Source of the DNA: Gammaproteobacteria bacterium
GTDB lineage: Bacteria > Pseudomonadota > Gammaproteobacteria > Ga0077536
Assembly (NCBI GenBank): GCA_016191285.1
Contig: JACPPA010000001.1
Location: 1 to 42,611 of the forward strand
Reading direction: 5' to 3'
Length of the DNA: 42,611 nucleotides
A program made the position numbers and the translations under genes. Under the pieces are notes generated by a model. It made no database searches. It was not told the origin of the DNA and was given only the letters and a program-made list of their open reading frames with translations. Within the stretch, counting starts at the first letter, position 1. Every line of letters begins with the position of its first letter. Below, piece after piece: positions 17,051-26,300 of the stretch.

Positions 17051-17713
17051 TCATGAGGTGGCGACCGGTAACTCAGCGTTTTTCCATTCTGGAAAGCCGC
17101 CCTCGAGCCGCCGCGCCTTAAAGCCCTTGGCGCGGAGTTGGGCGACCGCTTCAAAAGCGAGAATACAGAATGGACCGCGGCAATAGGCGACAACCTCGCG
17201 ATTGCGTTTGAATTCGTGCAGATGTTTTGCGAGGTCTTTCAATTCAACATTGATCGCACCGGCGACATGACCGGCCGCATACTCCGCGGCGGGCCGCACG
17301 TCCAATACGGTGACGAGACCGTCACGGGCTCGCGCCAGTAACTCGCGACGCGAAACCGGCTCCAATTCATCTTTGCTCGATAGGTAGATACGTACCAGCT
17401 TATCGACGTCACTCAGGTGTGATTCCGCTATCGTTTGGACCGCAATCAACAATGCGCTGACGGCAGGGCTGGCGAGACTATAGTGGACGTATAACCCTTC
17501 CTTGCGCGTATTCACCAAGGCGGCGCGGCGTAGTTGCTGCAAATGCTGCGAGACATTCGCCAGCGGCAATTTCGTAAGTCGCGCCAAGTCCTCCACGGGG
17601 CGCTCACCCTGCGCCAGCAATTCAAGTAATTCCAAACGATGCGCGCTGCCGAGCACTTTCCCGACGCGCGCGAACTGCGCGAAGAGTTGTTTCTTGAATT
17701 CACCGCTTGACAT
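17051..17713 (-). CDS. ArsR-family regulator fused to a rhodanese domain
   Basis: A 220-residue two-domain protein. Residues about 15-100 are an ArsR winged helix with LGSAHRLELLELLAQGE and the recognition helix region LPLANVSQHLQQLRRAALV, ending KEGLYVHYSL. Residues about 120-215 are a rhodanese domain with VTVLDVRPAAEYAAGHVAGA, the active-site loop AYCRGPFC and RLEGGFPEWKNAELPV. The ArsR half has no cysteine, so any redox or sulfur sensing must come through the rhodanese Cys in CRGPFC (or its second Cys). It would bind operator DNA as a dimer in the cytoplasm. It is divergent from the desaturase/TVP38 genes across 94 bases and probably represses both directions. Confidence 0.9.
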   Translation of the reverse strand: MSSGEFKKQLFAQFARVGKVLGSAHRLELLELLAQGERPVEDLARLTKLPLANVSQHLQQLRRAALVNTRKEGLYVHYSLASPAVSALLIAVQTIAESHLSDVDKLVRIYLSSKDELEPVSRRELLARARDGLVTVLDVRPAAEYAAGHVAGAINVELKDLAKHLHEFKRNREVVAYCRGPFCILAFEAVAQLRAKGFKARRLEGGFPEWKNAELPVATS

Positions 17714-17730
17714 AGGAAATCGACTAACCG

Positions 17731-17757
17731 ATACTAATCAATAGATTTGTTGAATAT
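17731..17757. promoter_or_regulatory. AT-rich imperfect dyad, possible ArsR-type operator
   Basis: In the 94-base divergent gap, ATACTAATCAAT at 17731-17742 and TTGTTGAATAT at 17747-17757 form an imperfect AT-rich dyad (TAATCAA against TTGAATA-like halves). It is placed to block transcription of the regulator and of the desaturase gene. This is an inference from position and composition only. Confidence 0.3.
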
Positions 17758-17807
17758 AGACCTGACCGCGCAAAACCGCAGCGAACGTCTGCGATGAGGG
17801 TACCGCG

Positions 17808-18671
17808 TTGAATGAGCCTCTGCTAGCCCACGAACCCGTCATTAGATTGAGCGCCTTCTTTGGCGTCTTTGCCGTTATGGCGTTGTGGGAGGTACTGGCG
17901 CCGCGACGAGCACCAAGCGTCGCTAAAAGGTTTCGGTGGACCAGTAACCTGGCGCTGGTTTTTCTTAATACCCTCCTACTGCGCGTCCTTTTTCCAACCG
18001 CGGCAGTCGGCCTCGCGTTACAGGTTGCACAGCATGATTGGGGGCTGTTGAATCGTTTCAATCTGCCTGAAATCTTGCGCGTCCTTGTTGGCGTCGTCAC
18101 CCTCGACCTCGCGATATATTTGCAGCACGTCATGTTTCATGCGGTGCCCGCGTTGTGGCGGTTGCACCGGATGCACCATGCAGATCTCGATTTCGACGTG
18201 ACGACCGGCGCACGCTTCCATCCCATCGAGTTAATCCTCTCGATGCTTATCAAGTTTTCGGCGATCGCGGCACTGGGACCACCCGCAATCGCGGTGCTGA
18301 TCTTCGAAGTGCTACTGAATGCAACAGCGATGTTCAATCACTCCAACGTACGCATGCCGCTGGCTCTCGACCGCGTACTGCGCTGGTTCATCGTGACCCC
18401 GGATATGCATCGCGTCCATCACTCCATCGAACCCAACGAAACGAACAGTAACTTCGGCTTCAACCTCTCGCTGTGGGACCGATTACTCGGCACCTATAAA
18501 AGTCAGCCGGCCGCGGGCCACGCGGCGATGACGATTGGGATCGCTGGATATCGCGATCCGCACCAAGTCAACCGGCTCGACGGGATGTTGTTACTGCCGT
18601 TCGTCGGCGCCGTGACGGATTACGTTATTAACCGCCGGCACGGGCGCTCAGCGACGAAGGGTTCCGCATGA
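17808..18671 (+). CDS. Sterol desaturase / fatty acid hydroxylase-family membrane protein
   Basis: A 287-residue integral membrane di-iron protein. It starts at TTG 17808, which has GAGGG 8 bases upstream; the ATG at 17812 is out of frame. Histidine clusters typical of the family are LQHVMFHAVPALWRLHRMHH, GARFHPIE, MFNHSN and HRVHHS, which together bind the diiron centre. Hydrophobic spans lie before and between them. Family members hydroxylate or desaturate lipids; the substrate here is unknown. It overlaps the TVP38-rhodanese gene by ATGA and is divergent from the ArsR-rhodanese regulator, which suggests a lipid-modifying step controlled by sulfur or redox state. Confidence 0.88.
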   Translation: MNEPLLAHEPVIRLSAFFGVFAVMALWEVLAPRRAPSVAKRFRWTSNLALVFLNTLLLRVLFPTAAVGLALQVAQHDWGLLNRFNLPEILRVLVGVVTLDLAIYLQHVMFHAVPALWRLHRMHHADLDFDVTTGARFHPIELILSMLIKFSAIAALGPPAIAVLIFEVLLNATAMFNHSNVRMPLALDRVLRWFIVTPDMHRVHHSIEPNETNSNFGFNLSLWDRLLGTYKSQPAAGHAAMTIGIAGYRDPHQVNRLDGMLLLPFVGAVTDYVINRRHGRSATKGSA

Positions 18672-19681
18672 ATAGGGGCACCGCGAGTCGGGTTGGTTTG
18701 CTGTTGCTGTTGGTCTTGGGCGTTGGGTGGGCCTTGTTACATCGTGACGACTTCAGCGCTGAGGCGCTTGGGCGCTGGGTGCAGAGTTTCGGCCTCGCCG
18801 GCCCCCTCGTTTTCATGGCAGCTTACGCGCTCGCCACGGTGCTTTTTCTGCCCGGCGCGGTATTGACCCTCGCCGGCGGCGCACTTTTCGGAACGATCTG
18901 GGGCACAGTTTATAGTCTCACCGGTGCAACCGTCGGCGCCGTGTTGGCCTTTCTCATAGCGCGCTACATTGTCTCCGACTGGCTGGCACAACGCTTGGAC
19001 GCAACGTTGCCGAATTTGATGCGGGGTATCCAGGCAGAGGGCTGGAAGTTTGTCGCGTTCGTGCGCTTGGTTCCGATTTTTCCCTTCAACGTGCTGAATT
19101 ACGCACTCGGGCTTACGCAGATTAAGTTTTCTCACTATGTCTTGGCCAGTTACGTTTTCATGCTGCCTGGCGCCGCTGCGTACAGCTATCTTGGCTATAT
19201 CGGACGCGAGGCCGCAGCCGGGCGGACGGGCGTCGTGCATACTGGTTTAATCACCGTAGGAGTAGTCGCCCTCATGAGCTTCCTGCCGATCTTCATCAAA
19301 AAACTCCGCTCCGGGAAATATCAACCGTATACGATTACTGCCATCGACGCAGCGACCCTCAAGCAACGATTGGATACCGATAAGGATTTCGTCGTACTTG
19401 ATGTGCGGAACGCTGACGAATACGCCGGGCCGCTCGGCCACCTTGTCGGAGCGATTAACATCCCGCTGGCAGACCTGCCCAGCCGACTCAATGAGATAGA
19501 GCCTTACCACAACCGGCCGATTGCGGTTGTATGCCTCTCTGACAAGCGATCGACCCAGGCGATTCATTTTTTGCGCGGCGCCGGATTCCCGCACCTCGTG
19601 CTTTTGCGCGGCGGAATGAAGGAATGGAACTCGGCGCGGCTGCCAGTCGAGTTCGTTTCTAAGCGTCCCATGACCGCTTAG
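18668..19681 (+). CDS. TVP38/TMEM64 (VTT) membrane protein fused to a rhodanese domain
   Basis: A 337-residue fusion. Residues 1-215 form a VTT/DedA-like membrane domain: FLPGAVLTLAGGALFGTIWG, GATVGAVLAFLIARY, FVAFVRLVPIFPFNVLNYAL and LPGAAAYSYLGYIGREAA are the conserved segments, and a last span ends near FIKKLRSGK. Residues about 225-330 are a cytoplasmic rhodanese domain with FVVLDVRNADEYAGPLGHL, the active-site loop VVCLSDKRS and LLRGGMKEWNSARLPVE. VTT proteins relate to lipid scramblase or transport functions. It overlaps the desaturase gene by four bases (ATGA). A degraded copy of its rhodanese half lies at 20546-20830. Confidence 0.9.
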   Translation: MNRGTASRVGLLLLLVLGVGWALLHRDDFSAEALGRWVQSFGLAGPLVFMAAYALATVLFLPGAVLTLAGGALFGTIWGTVYSLTGATVGAVLAFLIARYIVSDWLAQRLDATLPNLMRGIQAEGWKFVAFVRLVPIFPFNVLNYALGLTQIKFSHYVLASYVFMLPGAAAYSYLGYIGREAAAGRTGVVHTGLITVGVVALMSFLPIFIKKLRSGKYQPYTITAIDAATLKQRLDTDKDFVVLDVRNADEYAGPLGHLVGAINIPLADLPSRLNEIEPYHNRPIAVVCLSDKRSTQAIHFLRGAGFPHLVLLRGGMKEWNSARLPVEFVSKRPMTA

Positions 19682-19690
19682 GTCACTCGC

Positions 19691-19777
19691 CATTTTTTAA
19701 AAAATGAAATGTTTAAGAGATGAGATTTCGGCGGTGGGGCCTTTGGGTGTCGCACCTACCTTTCGGTGTCGCACCTA
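19691..19777. repeat. Palindrome and short direct repeats after the TVP38-rhodanese gene
   Basis: CATTTTTTAAAAAATG (19691-19706) is a perfect 16-nt palindrome 10 bases after the stop and may aid termination. Further on, the 13-mer GGTGTCGCACCTA occurs twice (19746-19758 and 19765-19777), each with a small internal GGTG/CACC dyad. The meaning of the direct repeats is unknown. Confidence 0.5.
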
Positions 19778-19845
19778 GAATATAAAAAGCTCACTCTTTG
19801 AGATGGGTCATAACCGCGACGTTCAAAAGACTCATCTGCTCCGTA

Positions 19846-19888
19846 TTGATCTTAATCAAATCGTTTTCACGCTAATCTAAAGTATAAG
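19846..19888 (+). promoter_or_regulatory. FNR/ANR-type box and -10 element
   Basis: TTGATCTTAATCAA (19846-19859) matches the FNR consensus TTGAT-N4-ATCAA exactly. TATAAG at 19883-19888 fits a -10 box; with a start near 19895 the FNR box is centred at about -42, the class II activator position. No good -35 box is needed. The next gene starts at 19944 with AGGAGA upstream. Anaerobic or microaerobic induction of the Met-rich/SHOCT pair is predicted. Confidence 0.75.
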
Positions 19889-19943
19889 AATAGGCGAATA
19901 CATTCGTGTCTGAGTGAGACAACCCTAACGCCAGGAGACTGTC

Positions 19944-20258
19944 ATGAAAAAACTTATCATAACGACCGCCTTAACATTGCTGTTTGTATCCGCTGCCTAT
20001 GCTGCCGATGACAAAGCCACAGACCAACAGAGCGGCATGGTGGGAGGCGGAGACCTGAAGCAGGGCGATATGATGAAAAAATGCCAAAGCCATATGAAGG
20101 ACGGCAAAATGATGGCCAACATGCCGAAGGCCACGATGGCGAAATGCCAAACGATGATGAAGGACGGCATGATGCACGAAGGGATGATGCGCGGCGATAA
20201 AAGCGATATGCCGTCTGGTAAAGCGCCGATGATGCCAAGCACCACCCGCAATAAGTAG
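19944..20258 (+). CDS. Met-rich exported protein, putative periplasmic metal binder
   Basis: A 104-residue protein with a clear signal peptide (LLFVSAAYAADDK) and AGGAGA upstream of its ATG. The mature part is rich in methionine and lysine, with repeated DGxMM-type units: GDMMKKCQSHMKDGKMMANM, MAKCQTMMKDGMM and HEGMMRGDKSDM. Two cysteines sit in matching KCQ contexts, which suggests an internal duplication. Methionine-rich periplasmic proteins commonly bind Cu(I) or Ag(I). It precedes a SHOCT-domain membrane protein by 9 bases and lies behind an FNR-type box, so it probably helps handle Cu(I), which is favoured under low oxygen. Confidence 0.75.
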   Translation: MKKLIITTALTLLFVSAAYAADDKATDQQSGMVGGGDLKQGDMMKKCQSHMKDGKMMANMPKATMAKCQTMMKDGMMHEGMMRGDKSDMPSGKAPMMPSTTRNK

Positions 20259-20267
20259 GATGGCGCC

Positions 20268-20501
20268 ATGCTAGATCACATGGGGAATTTCGGTTGGAGC
20301 ATGGGGTTCGGCTGGTTCTTCATGCTGCTTTTCTGGGGCTTTATCATTCTCGGCATCGCGGCGTTAGTGAAGTGGTTGTGGCGATTAAACGGCAACGGTG
20401 CAAAACCAACAACTGCGCTGGACCTACTCCAGAAACGCTATGCCCGCGGTGAGATCGACTGCGAAGAATATGAACGCATCAAGCGCGACTTCCAAAGTTA
20501 A
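20268..20501 (+). CDS. Small SHOCT-domain membrane protein
   Basis: A 77-residue protein with AGGA upstream. One membrane helix (WFFMLLFWGFIILGIAALVK) is followed by a short linker and a C-terminal SHOCT motif (ALDLLQKRYARGEIDCEEYE, then RIKRDF). SHOCT modules are short C-terminal helical oligomerisation or peptide-binding units. Proteins of this TM-plus-SHOCT form are common next to copper-resistance genes. It is cotranscribed with the Met-rich exported protein upstream (9-base gap) and shares its FNR-type promoter. Role unknown. Confidence 0.8.
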   Translation: MLDHMGNFGWSMGFGWFFMLLFWGFIILGIAALVKWLWRLNGNGAKPTTALDLLQKRYARGEIDCEEYERIKRDFQS

Positions 20502-20545
20502 CCAACGGGGGCGGGGGCTTACTATTTCGCCAAGGCTGCGCGCGG

Positions 20546-20830
20546 TGCGGACCGCTCGGACACATCGCAGGCACGATTAACATCGCACTGGTAGACCTAT
20601 CTGCTCGATTCAATCGATTAGCGCCTTATCGCCGTCGATCGATCGCGGTTGTGTGTCTCTCCGATAAGCGCTCGACTCAGGCAATTCAACTGTTGCGCGA
20701 CGCCGGATTCTCGGATCTCTTACTCCTGCGTGGTGGAATGAAAGCGTGGCATTCGACAGGATTGCCGGTGGAGACCGTTCCGATTCATACTCCGACCGAA
20801 GGGATGAGTTTGCGCAAACACGATGCTTAG
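20546..20830 (+). pseudogene. Rhodanese-domain remnant, copy of the TVP38-rhodanese C-terminus
   Basis: The frame ending in TAG at 20828-20830 reads GPLGHIAGTINIALVDLSAR, then IAVVCLSDKRSTQAIQLLRD and LLLLRGGMKAWHSTGLPVET. It aligns without gaps with the rhodanese half of the gene at 18668-19681, including the active-site loop VVCLSDKRS. There is no start codon and the first part of the domain is lost after the SHOCT gene, so this is a truncated duplicate. The catalytic loop is unchanged, so it may derive from a recent duplication or a deleted second TVP38-rhodanese gene. It ends 4 bases into the convergent czcD-like gene. Confidence 0.75.
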
Positions 20831-21747
20831 GCGTGTCCATGCGGTGGCGCCATCAGTGCACAGGCGTGGTCCAATTCGGTAGTGCCGACTTGCAAGGTTG
20901 AGTGCTGAATTCCGAAGTCTCGTTTGAGTGTCGCGCAGAGCTCGTCCAACCACCGGTCGTCGGGTCCCCCGAGTGGCACCACAAGGTGCGCGGTGAGGGC
21001 GACTTCGGTCGTGCTCAAGGCCCAGATATGAAGATCGTGCACGCTCGTGACCGCAGGTTGTGCGCGAAGAAAGTCGGCAATGGCCAGGCTGTCGATATGC
21101 GCCGGCACCGCATGCAGGGACAGCAACGCACTGTCGCTAAGCAGGCCCCAGGTGCCATAGAGGATCACCGCCAGAATCGCGAGCGTCAGCAGCGGATCCA
21201 ACCAGTACCAGGCCGTCTTCTGCATCACGATGCCGATAATGACGACGGCTAGCGAAACCGCGGCGTCGGCCGCCATATGAATGAAGGCGCCGCGGATATT
21301 CAAATCGCTTGCTCGGTCGCGCAAGAAAAAGCTTGCAGTGGTGGCATTGATAACAACCCCCACGAGCGCCACCCAGATCACCGTCGACGCGGCGACCACC
21401 GGCACCGTCGAGATCCGCTGCAACGCCTCCCACGCAATGCCGCCGCAGGCGATGAGCAACAGCATCGCGTTCGCTAGCGCCGCGAGAATGGTTGAACTAC
21501 GCAAGCCATACGTAAAGCGCGCGTCTGACTGTCGGCGAGCGAGCAACGCGGCGCCCCAGGCGAGACCAAGGCCGGCGACGTCGGTCAAGTTGTGTGCGGC
21601 ATCGGCGAGCAACGCAGTGGAGTGAGCGACGAGCCCGTAGCTGAACTCAAGGATTACGAAGCCGATATTGAGCGCGATGCCGATCGCAAACGCGCGGTTG
21701 TAACGACCCGCGTTGGCGCCGTGCCGGTGCTGATGCGTGTCAGTCAT
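20827..21747 (-). CDS. czcD: Cation diffusion facilitator, CzcD-like
   Basis: A 306-residue inner-membrane metal/proton antiporter that exports Zn, Cd or Co from the cytoplasm. It has a His-rich N-terminus (MTDTHQHRHG), six spans, and the metal site residues in LLADAAHNLTDVAGLGLAW (HxxxD, span 2) and IHMAADAAVSLAVVIIGI (HxxxD, span 5). The C-terminal cytoplasmic domain has SVHDLHIWALSTTEVALTAH and ends in DHACALMAPPHGHA. It is the last gene of the czc operon, 23 bases after czcC. The call as CzcD-type is sure; which cation is preferred is not. Confidence 0.92.
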   Translation of the reverse strand: MTDTHQHRHGANAGRYNRAFAIGIALNIGFVILEFSYGLVAHSTALLADAAHNLTDVAGLGLAWGAALLARRQSDARFTYGLRSSTILAALANAMLLLIACGGIAWEALQRISTVPVVAASTVIWVALVGVVINATTASFFLRDRASDLNIRGAFIHMAADAAVSLAVVIIGIVMQKTAWYWLDPLLTLAILAVILYGTWGLLSDSALLSLHAVPAHIDSLAIADFLRAQPAVTSVHDLHIWALSTTEVALTAHLVVPLGGPDDRWLDELCATLKRDFGIQHSTLQVGTTELDHACALMAPPHGHA

Positions 21748-21770
21748 TTAGGGTGTCCTCCGAGTTCCTT

Positions 21771-23030
21771 CTATCTCGCTGTGCTCGCGTCCGCTCCTTG
21801 CCAGAGGAGCTTCGCGTCCAGCAGTAATTCGTAGTGCGCGCGCAACGCAGCCGCGCGCGCCTGCTGCTCCGCCTCGGCACTACTCAGTGCCTGGCGGCGG
21901 GCGAGCAATAGCGTTTGCAGATCCTGTTCGCCCAACACGTAAGCCTTCTGCGCGATCGCAGCGTTCTCGCGCATGGCCACCGCGGCGGCGCTCGCCAGTT
22001 GCCAACGGCGGTGTTGCCCCTCGAGCGCAGCGTAGGCTGCGCGCGCCACACCCTCTACTTCGCGCTCGGTCGCCGCTAGCCGATCGCGGGTCGCGTTGAC
22101 TTCGGCCAGGCGTCGTCTGATCTCTAACGTTCGCCGCTCGCCCGGGAAGGGGATGCTGAGGGTGCCGCCGACGATATTCTCATCGCCTCGTATCTCGCTC
22201 GCCGCATAAACGCCTAACGTCGGGTCGGGCACGCGCTCGGCATCGGCACGGGCGGCATTCGCTTCCGCCCGCGCCTGTTCTGCCCGGGCCGCTGCAAGCT
22301 GATCGCTCACCGCGCGCACCCGTTCCTGCCACCAGGGGACATCGTGTGATGGCGGAATCGGTTCCGGTAACGGCGCGGGCAGCGGCGCGCCCGCCGCCAT
22401 GAAACGGCTCGTGAGTTTGGCGTACGCGATCGCCTCATCGGTCGCCGCCGCGCCCGCGCCGCGCTCGATATCGCTGACCTCGGCGGCAGCTAGGCGTTGG
22501 TCCAACCTTGCCGCGTCCCCGCTCTTAACGCGCTTGATAACGGCATTCAAATTGTCTTCCGCTAACCGCTGTTGCTGCATCAGCAGTGTTTTCACGGCGT
22601 GGGCGGTCAACCAGTCAAGCCAGCCGCCAAGCAAGTCCCCCGCCGCCTGGCGTCGCGCGCGACCAAGCCGCGCCTTGGCCACCGCCACGGTGGCGGTGGC
22701 GATCGCGACATCGGCCCGCTGTTTGGCCGGCAGGCGAACCTGACGTTCCAGTCCGACATTCCACTCGTGCGAGTTAGTCCCCTGGCGAAACGCGCGCTCC
22801 TGGTAGGTCAACTTGGAAGTCCATTCATAAGGCGAGACCTCGAACTGAGCGGCTTCGATCCGCGCGGCGTCCAAATCGCTGTGCGCCGCGAGGATGGTCG
22901 GATCGTGCGCCAGCCACTCAGTGGCGAGGGCTTCCGGGATCAGCGTCACGGTGGGATCCGATGCCGAGTCGGCGTGGCTGGCGGCGAGATAGAAGACGCC
23001 GAGGATCATCCCACTCCAGTGTCGCATCAA
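21771..23030 (-). CDS. czcC: Outer-membrane efflux protein, CzcC-like
   Basis: A 419-residue TolC-family channel that completes the tripartite Czc-type pump across the outer membrane. A signal peptide (GVFYLAASHADS) starts the protein. Two long helical repeats follow, with alanine- and arginine-rich coiled-coil segments such as DLDAARIEAAQFEVSPYEW, LAAARAEQARAEANAARAD and YVLGEQDLQTLLLARRQALS. A small beta segment GTLSIPFPGERRTLEI lies between. Its ATG overlaps the DUF3240 stop (ATGA). It probably works with the CzcB and CzcA proteins encoded just upstream. Confidence 0.9.
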   Translation of the reverse strand: MMRHWSGMILGVFYLAASHADSASDPTVTLIPEALATEWLAHDPTILAAHSDLDAARIEAAQFEVSPYEWTSKLTYQERAFRQGTNSHEWNVGLERQVRLPAKQRADVAIATATVAVAKARLGRARRQAAGDLLGGWLDWLTAHAVKTLLMQQQRLAEDNLNAVIKRVKSGDAARLDQRLAAAEVSDIERGAGAAATDEAIAYAKLTSRFMAAGAPLPAPLPEPIPPSHDVPWWQERVRAVSDQLAAARAEQARAEANAARADAERVPDPTLGVYAASEIRGDENIVGGTLSIPFPGERRTLEIRRRLAEVNATRDRLAATEREVEGVARAAYAALEGQHRRWQLASAAAVAMRENAAIAQKAYVLGEQDLQTLLLARRQALSSAEAEQQARAAALRAHYELLLDAKLLWQGADASTAR

Positions 23031-23326
23031 AGTTCTCCTTGGCCCAGTACCGGGACCATCCAGAATTGCACGCCGGACGCGCGAAATCGCGGACTTAAGT
23101 CCGCGAGTAACTGCTCTGCATCGCGGGTATTTAACAACGCCTGGATCAATACCGCGTCGCTGCGGCCAAGGACCTGCTCACGTGGATCGAGACCCGTGAG
23201 ATGTCCACCGTGGCGCGCAGCGCGCTGGCTCGTGAACACTTTGATCGTGGCGTTCATCAGCAATTCATCCAATAGCGATTCTTCGACCTCGGGGGGACAA
23301 AGCAAAGTGAGACAAACCTCATTCAT
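23027..23326 (-). CDS. DUF3240 family protein in czc operon
   Basis: A 99-residue soluble protein. I start at ATG 23326 because AAGGAT lies 7 bases upstream; two extra codons are possible. It has VCLTLLCPPEVEESLLDELL near the start, then FTSQRAARHGG, REQVLGRSDAVLIQAL and a C-terminal VQFWMVPVLGQGEL. This is the DUF3240 pattern, a ferredoxin-like fold similar to PII-type proteins and regularly found in heavy-metal RND operons. Its role is not settled; a cytoplasmic regulator of the pump is plausible. It overlaps both czcA (8 bases) and czcC (4 bases). Confidence 0.85.
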   Translation of the reverse strand: MNEVCLTLLCPPEVEESLLDELLMNATIKVFTSQRAARHGGHLTGLDPREQVLGRSDAVLIQALLNTRDAEQLLADLSPRFRASGVQFWMVPVLGQGEL

Positions 23327-26300
23327 GGGCAATCCTTGGGAAGGCGAAACGTGCGTAAAGCATCGGCAGCAGGATCAAGGTCAGGCTGGTCGCCGTGATG
23401 AGACCGCCGATCACGACGATGGCCAGCGGGCGTTGGATCTCCGAACCGGGTCCGGTCGCAAACAGCAAGGGCACCAGGCCGAAGGCGGTGATCGTGGCGG
23501 TCATCAGCACGGGCCGTAGGCGCCGTTTCGCGCCCACCCTGACGCATTCCGCCAGCGGCATGCCCTCGGCATGCAGTTGATTGAAATAACTGACCATCAC
23601 CACCCCATTCAGGACCGCGATCCCAAGCAGCGCGATGAAGCCCACCGATGCCGGCACCGAGAGATATTCGCCGGTCAGCCACAGCGCCAGCAGACCACCG
23701 ACCAGCGCAAACGGGATATTACTGAGCACCAGCAGCGATTGCCGCACCGAGCCGAAGGTCGAGAAGAGCAGGACGAAAATAAGAGCAAGGGCGAGCGGCG
23801 TCACTACACTCAAACGGGCTGCCGCGCGCTGCTGATTCTCGAACTGGCCGCCCCAACTGAGTCGATAGCCGTCGGGCAGTTTGACCTCGGCTGCGATCCG
23901 CCGCTTGGCCTCCTCGACGAAGCCGACCAGATCGCGGCCGGTGACATTGGCGATCACGACGCTGTAGCGGCTGCCGAGTTCGCGCTCGATCTTGACCGGC
24001 CCAGCGGCGCGTTCGAGCTTCGCCACGGCGGTGAGCGGAACGGACTCGCCGGTAGATGTCATGATCCGCAGGTTGGCGAAATCGCCCGGTGAAGTGCGGA
24101 AATTCTCGGGTCCGCGGAGCTGCACCGGCACGCGCATGTTGCCCTCGATAACTTTCCCTGCCGGTACGCCTTCGATCTGCTGGCGCAAGGCTTCTTGGAC
24201 GTCTTGGGCCGAGAGGCCGAACTTGCCAGCCGCGAGGCGATCCACCATCACGCGCATGTACTGCACACCGTCGTTGACGACGGTATAAACATCCTGGCTG
24301 CCTGGAATGGTGTTGACGATGTTGACGATGTCGCCAGCCAGTTTATTGAGCGTCGTGAGATCGGAACCGAAAATCTTAATCGCGATGTCGCCCCGCACAC
24401 CGATGACCATCTCCGAGACGCGCATGTCGATGGGTTGCGTGAAGCTGTACTTGATCCCCGGCAGCGTGTCGAGGACCTTACGCAGTTCATCCTGCAGCGC
24501 GTCCTTACTCGCCATGCGCCATTGGTCGCGCGACTTCAAGACCAGGAAGGTATCGGTTTGATTGAACCCCATGGGATCCAGTCCGATCTCATCGGCGCCG
24601 GCGCGGGCCACGATGCGGGTGACCTCGGGCACGGCCTGCATGATCGCCTGTTGGATTTTGAGATCGAGCGCGGCAGTTTGTTCAAGACTCACCGACGGTA
24701 GTTTCTCGATACCGATGATGATGTCGCCCTCGTCCATGGTCGGAATGAACGTTTTGCCAACATTGGCGTAGATCGCACCGGCGCCTACCAGCAGGCTTAC
24801 TGCGATCGCCCCGACCACCCGTGGATGCCGAAACGCCACCTCCAGGAGTGGCGCATAGAGCCGCAGTAGCTGGCGCGGCAGCCAGGGATCTTCGTGCTTG
24901 ACTTCTTTCAGCAGAAGCGAGGCCAGAACCGGGATGACAGTCAGCGATAGCAACAACGAAGCCGCCAGGGCAAACACAATCGTCTTCGCCACCGGCACGA
25001 AGAATTTGCCTTCCAGGCCTTGCAACGTCAGCAATGGCAGGAACACCGTGATGATGATCAGGATGCCGGCGGTGACCGGCGCCGCCACCTCGCGCACCGC
25101 GCGATAGATCAAATGCTGTCGCGGCAATTTGCCGGCCGTCGCATCGTGTGCCAGGTGCTGCACCACATTCTCGACCACGACCACCGCGGCGTCGACCAAC
25201 ATGCCAATGGCGATGGCGAGACCGCCCAGACTCATGAGATTGGCCGACATCTCGACCTGACGCATCAGGATAAAAGTGGCCAGCGCCGCCAGCGGCAACA
25301 CCGCCGCGACGGTCAGCGCGGCCCGCGCATTACCGAGGAAAATCCCCAGCAACACCAGCACGAGGACAATCGCCTCCTCCAGCGCCTTAGAGACCGTGGC
25401 CACCGCCTTGTCGACCAGCGCGGCGCGGTTGTAGAACACATTCAACACCGTACCCGGCGGCAGACCGGGTTTTATCTCGGCGATTTTCTTTTCGACCCCG
25501 AGCACGACCTGTTTCGCGTTAGCGCCGGCGAGCCCCAGCACCAGCCCTTCGACCGCTTCGGCCTTGCCGCTGTCCGTCACCACCCCATTGCGTGACAGTT
25601 CACCGAGTTTGACTTCCGCGACATCGCCGACGCGCACCGGGCCGCCGCTCCGGGTGCCGATGACGATCGCGCGTAGATCCTCGACACTGCGGATGTTGCT
25701 TTCGCTGCGCACCAGCAACACCTCGTCGCCTTCGCGTAAACGCCCCGCGCCGTCATTGCGATTGTTGGCGATGATGCTCGCTTGCAGTTGATCGATACTG
25801 ATGCCGGCGGCCGCCATCCGCAACGGATCGGGAATGATTTCGTAACTGCGCGTGACACCACCGAGAACATTGACGTCGGCGACGCCGGCCACGGTGCGCA
25901 GCGCCGGCCGGATCACCCATTCGAGTAAGGCCTTGCGCTCCATCAGCGACAGCGCGGGATTGTCGACGGTGAACTGGAACATTTCCCCCAGCGGCGTGGT
26001 GATCGGGGCCATGCCGCCGTCGAGACCGGCCGGCAATGCGGCCATGATCCCGGCGAGGCGCTCCGCGACCTGTTGTCGCGCCCAATAGATATCCGTGCCA
26101 TCGTCGAACGTGAGCGTGATGTCCGCGATGCCGTACTTCACCATCGAGCGCAACATGTTCTGCCGTGGGATCCCGAGCACTTCTGCCTCGATCGGGATCG
26201 CGACACGGCTTTCCATTTCCTCCGGCGTCATGCCGGGCGCCTTGAGGATGATCTTGACCTGCGTGCTCGCGACATCCGGGAAGGCATCGATCGGCAAGTG

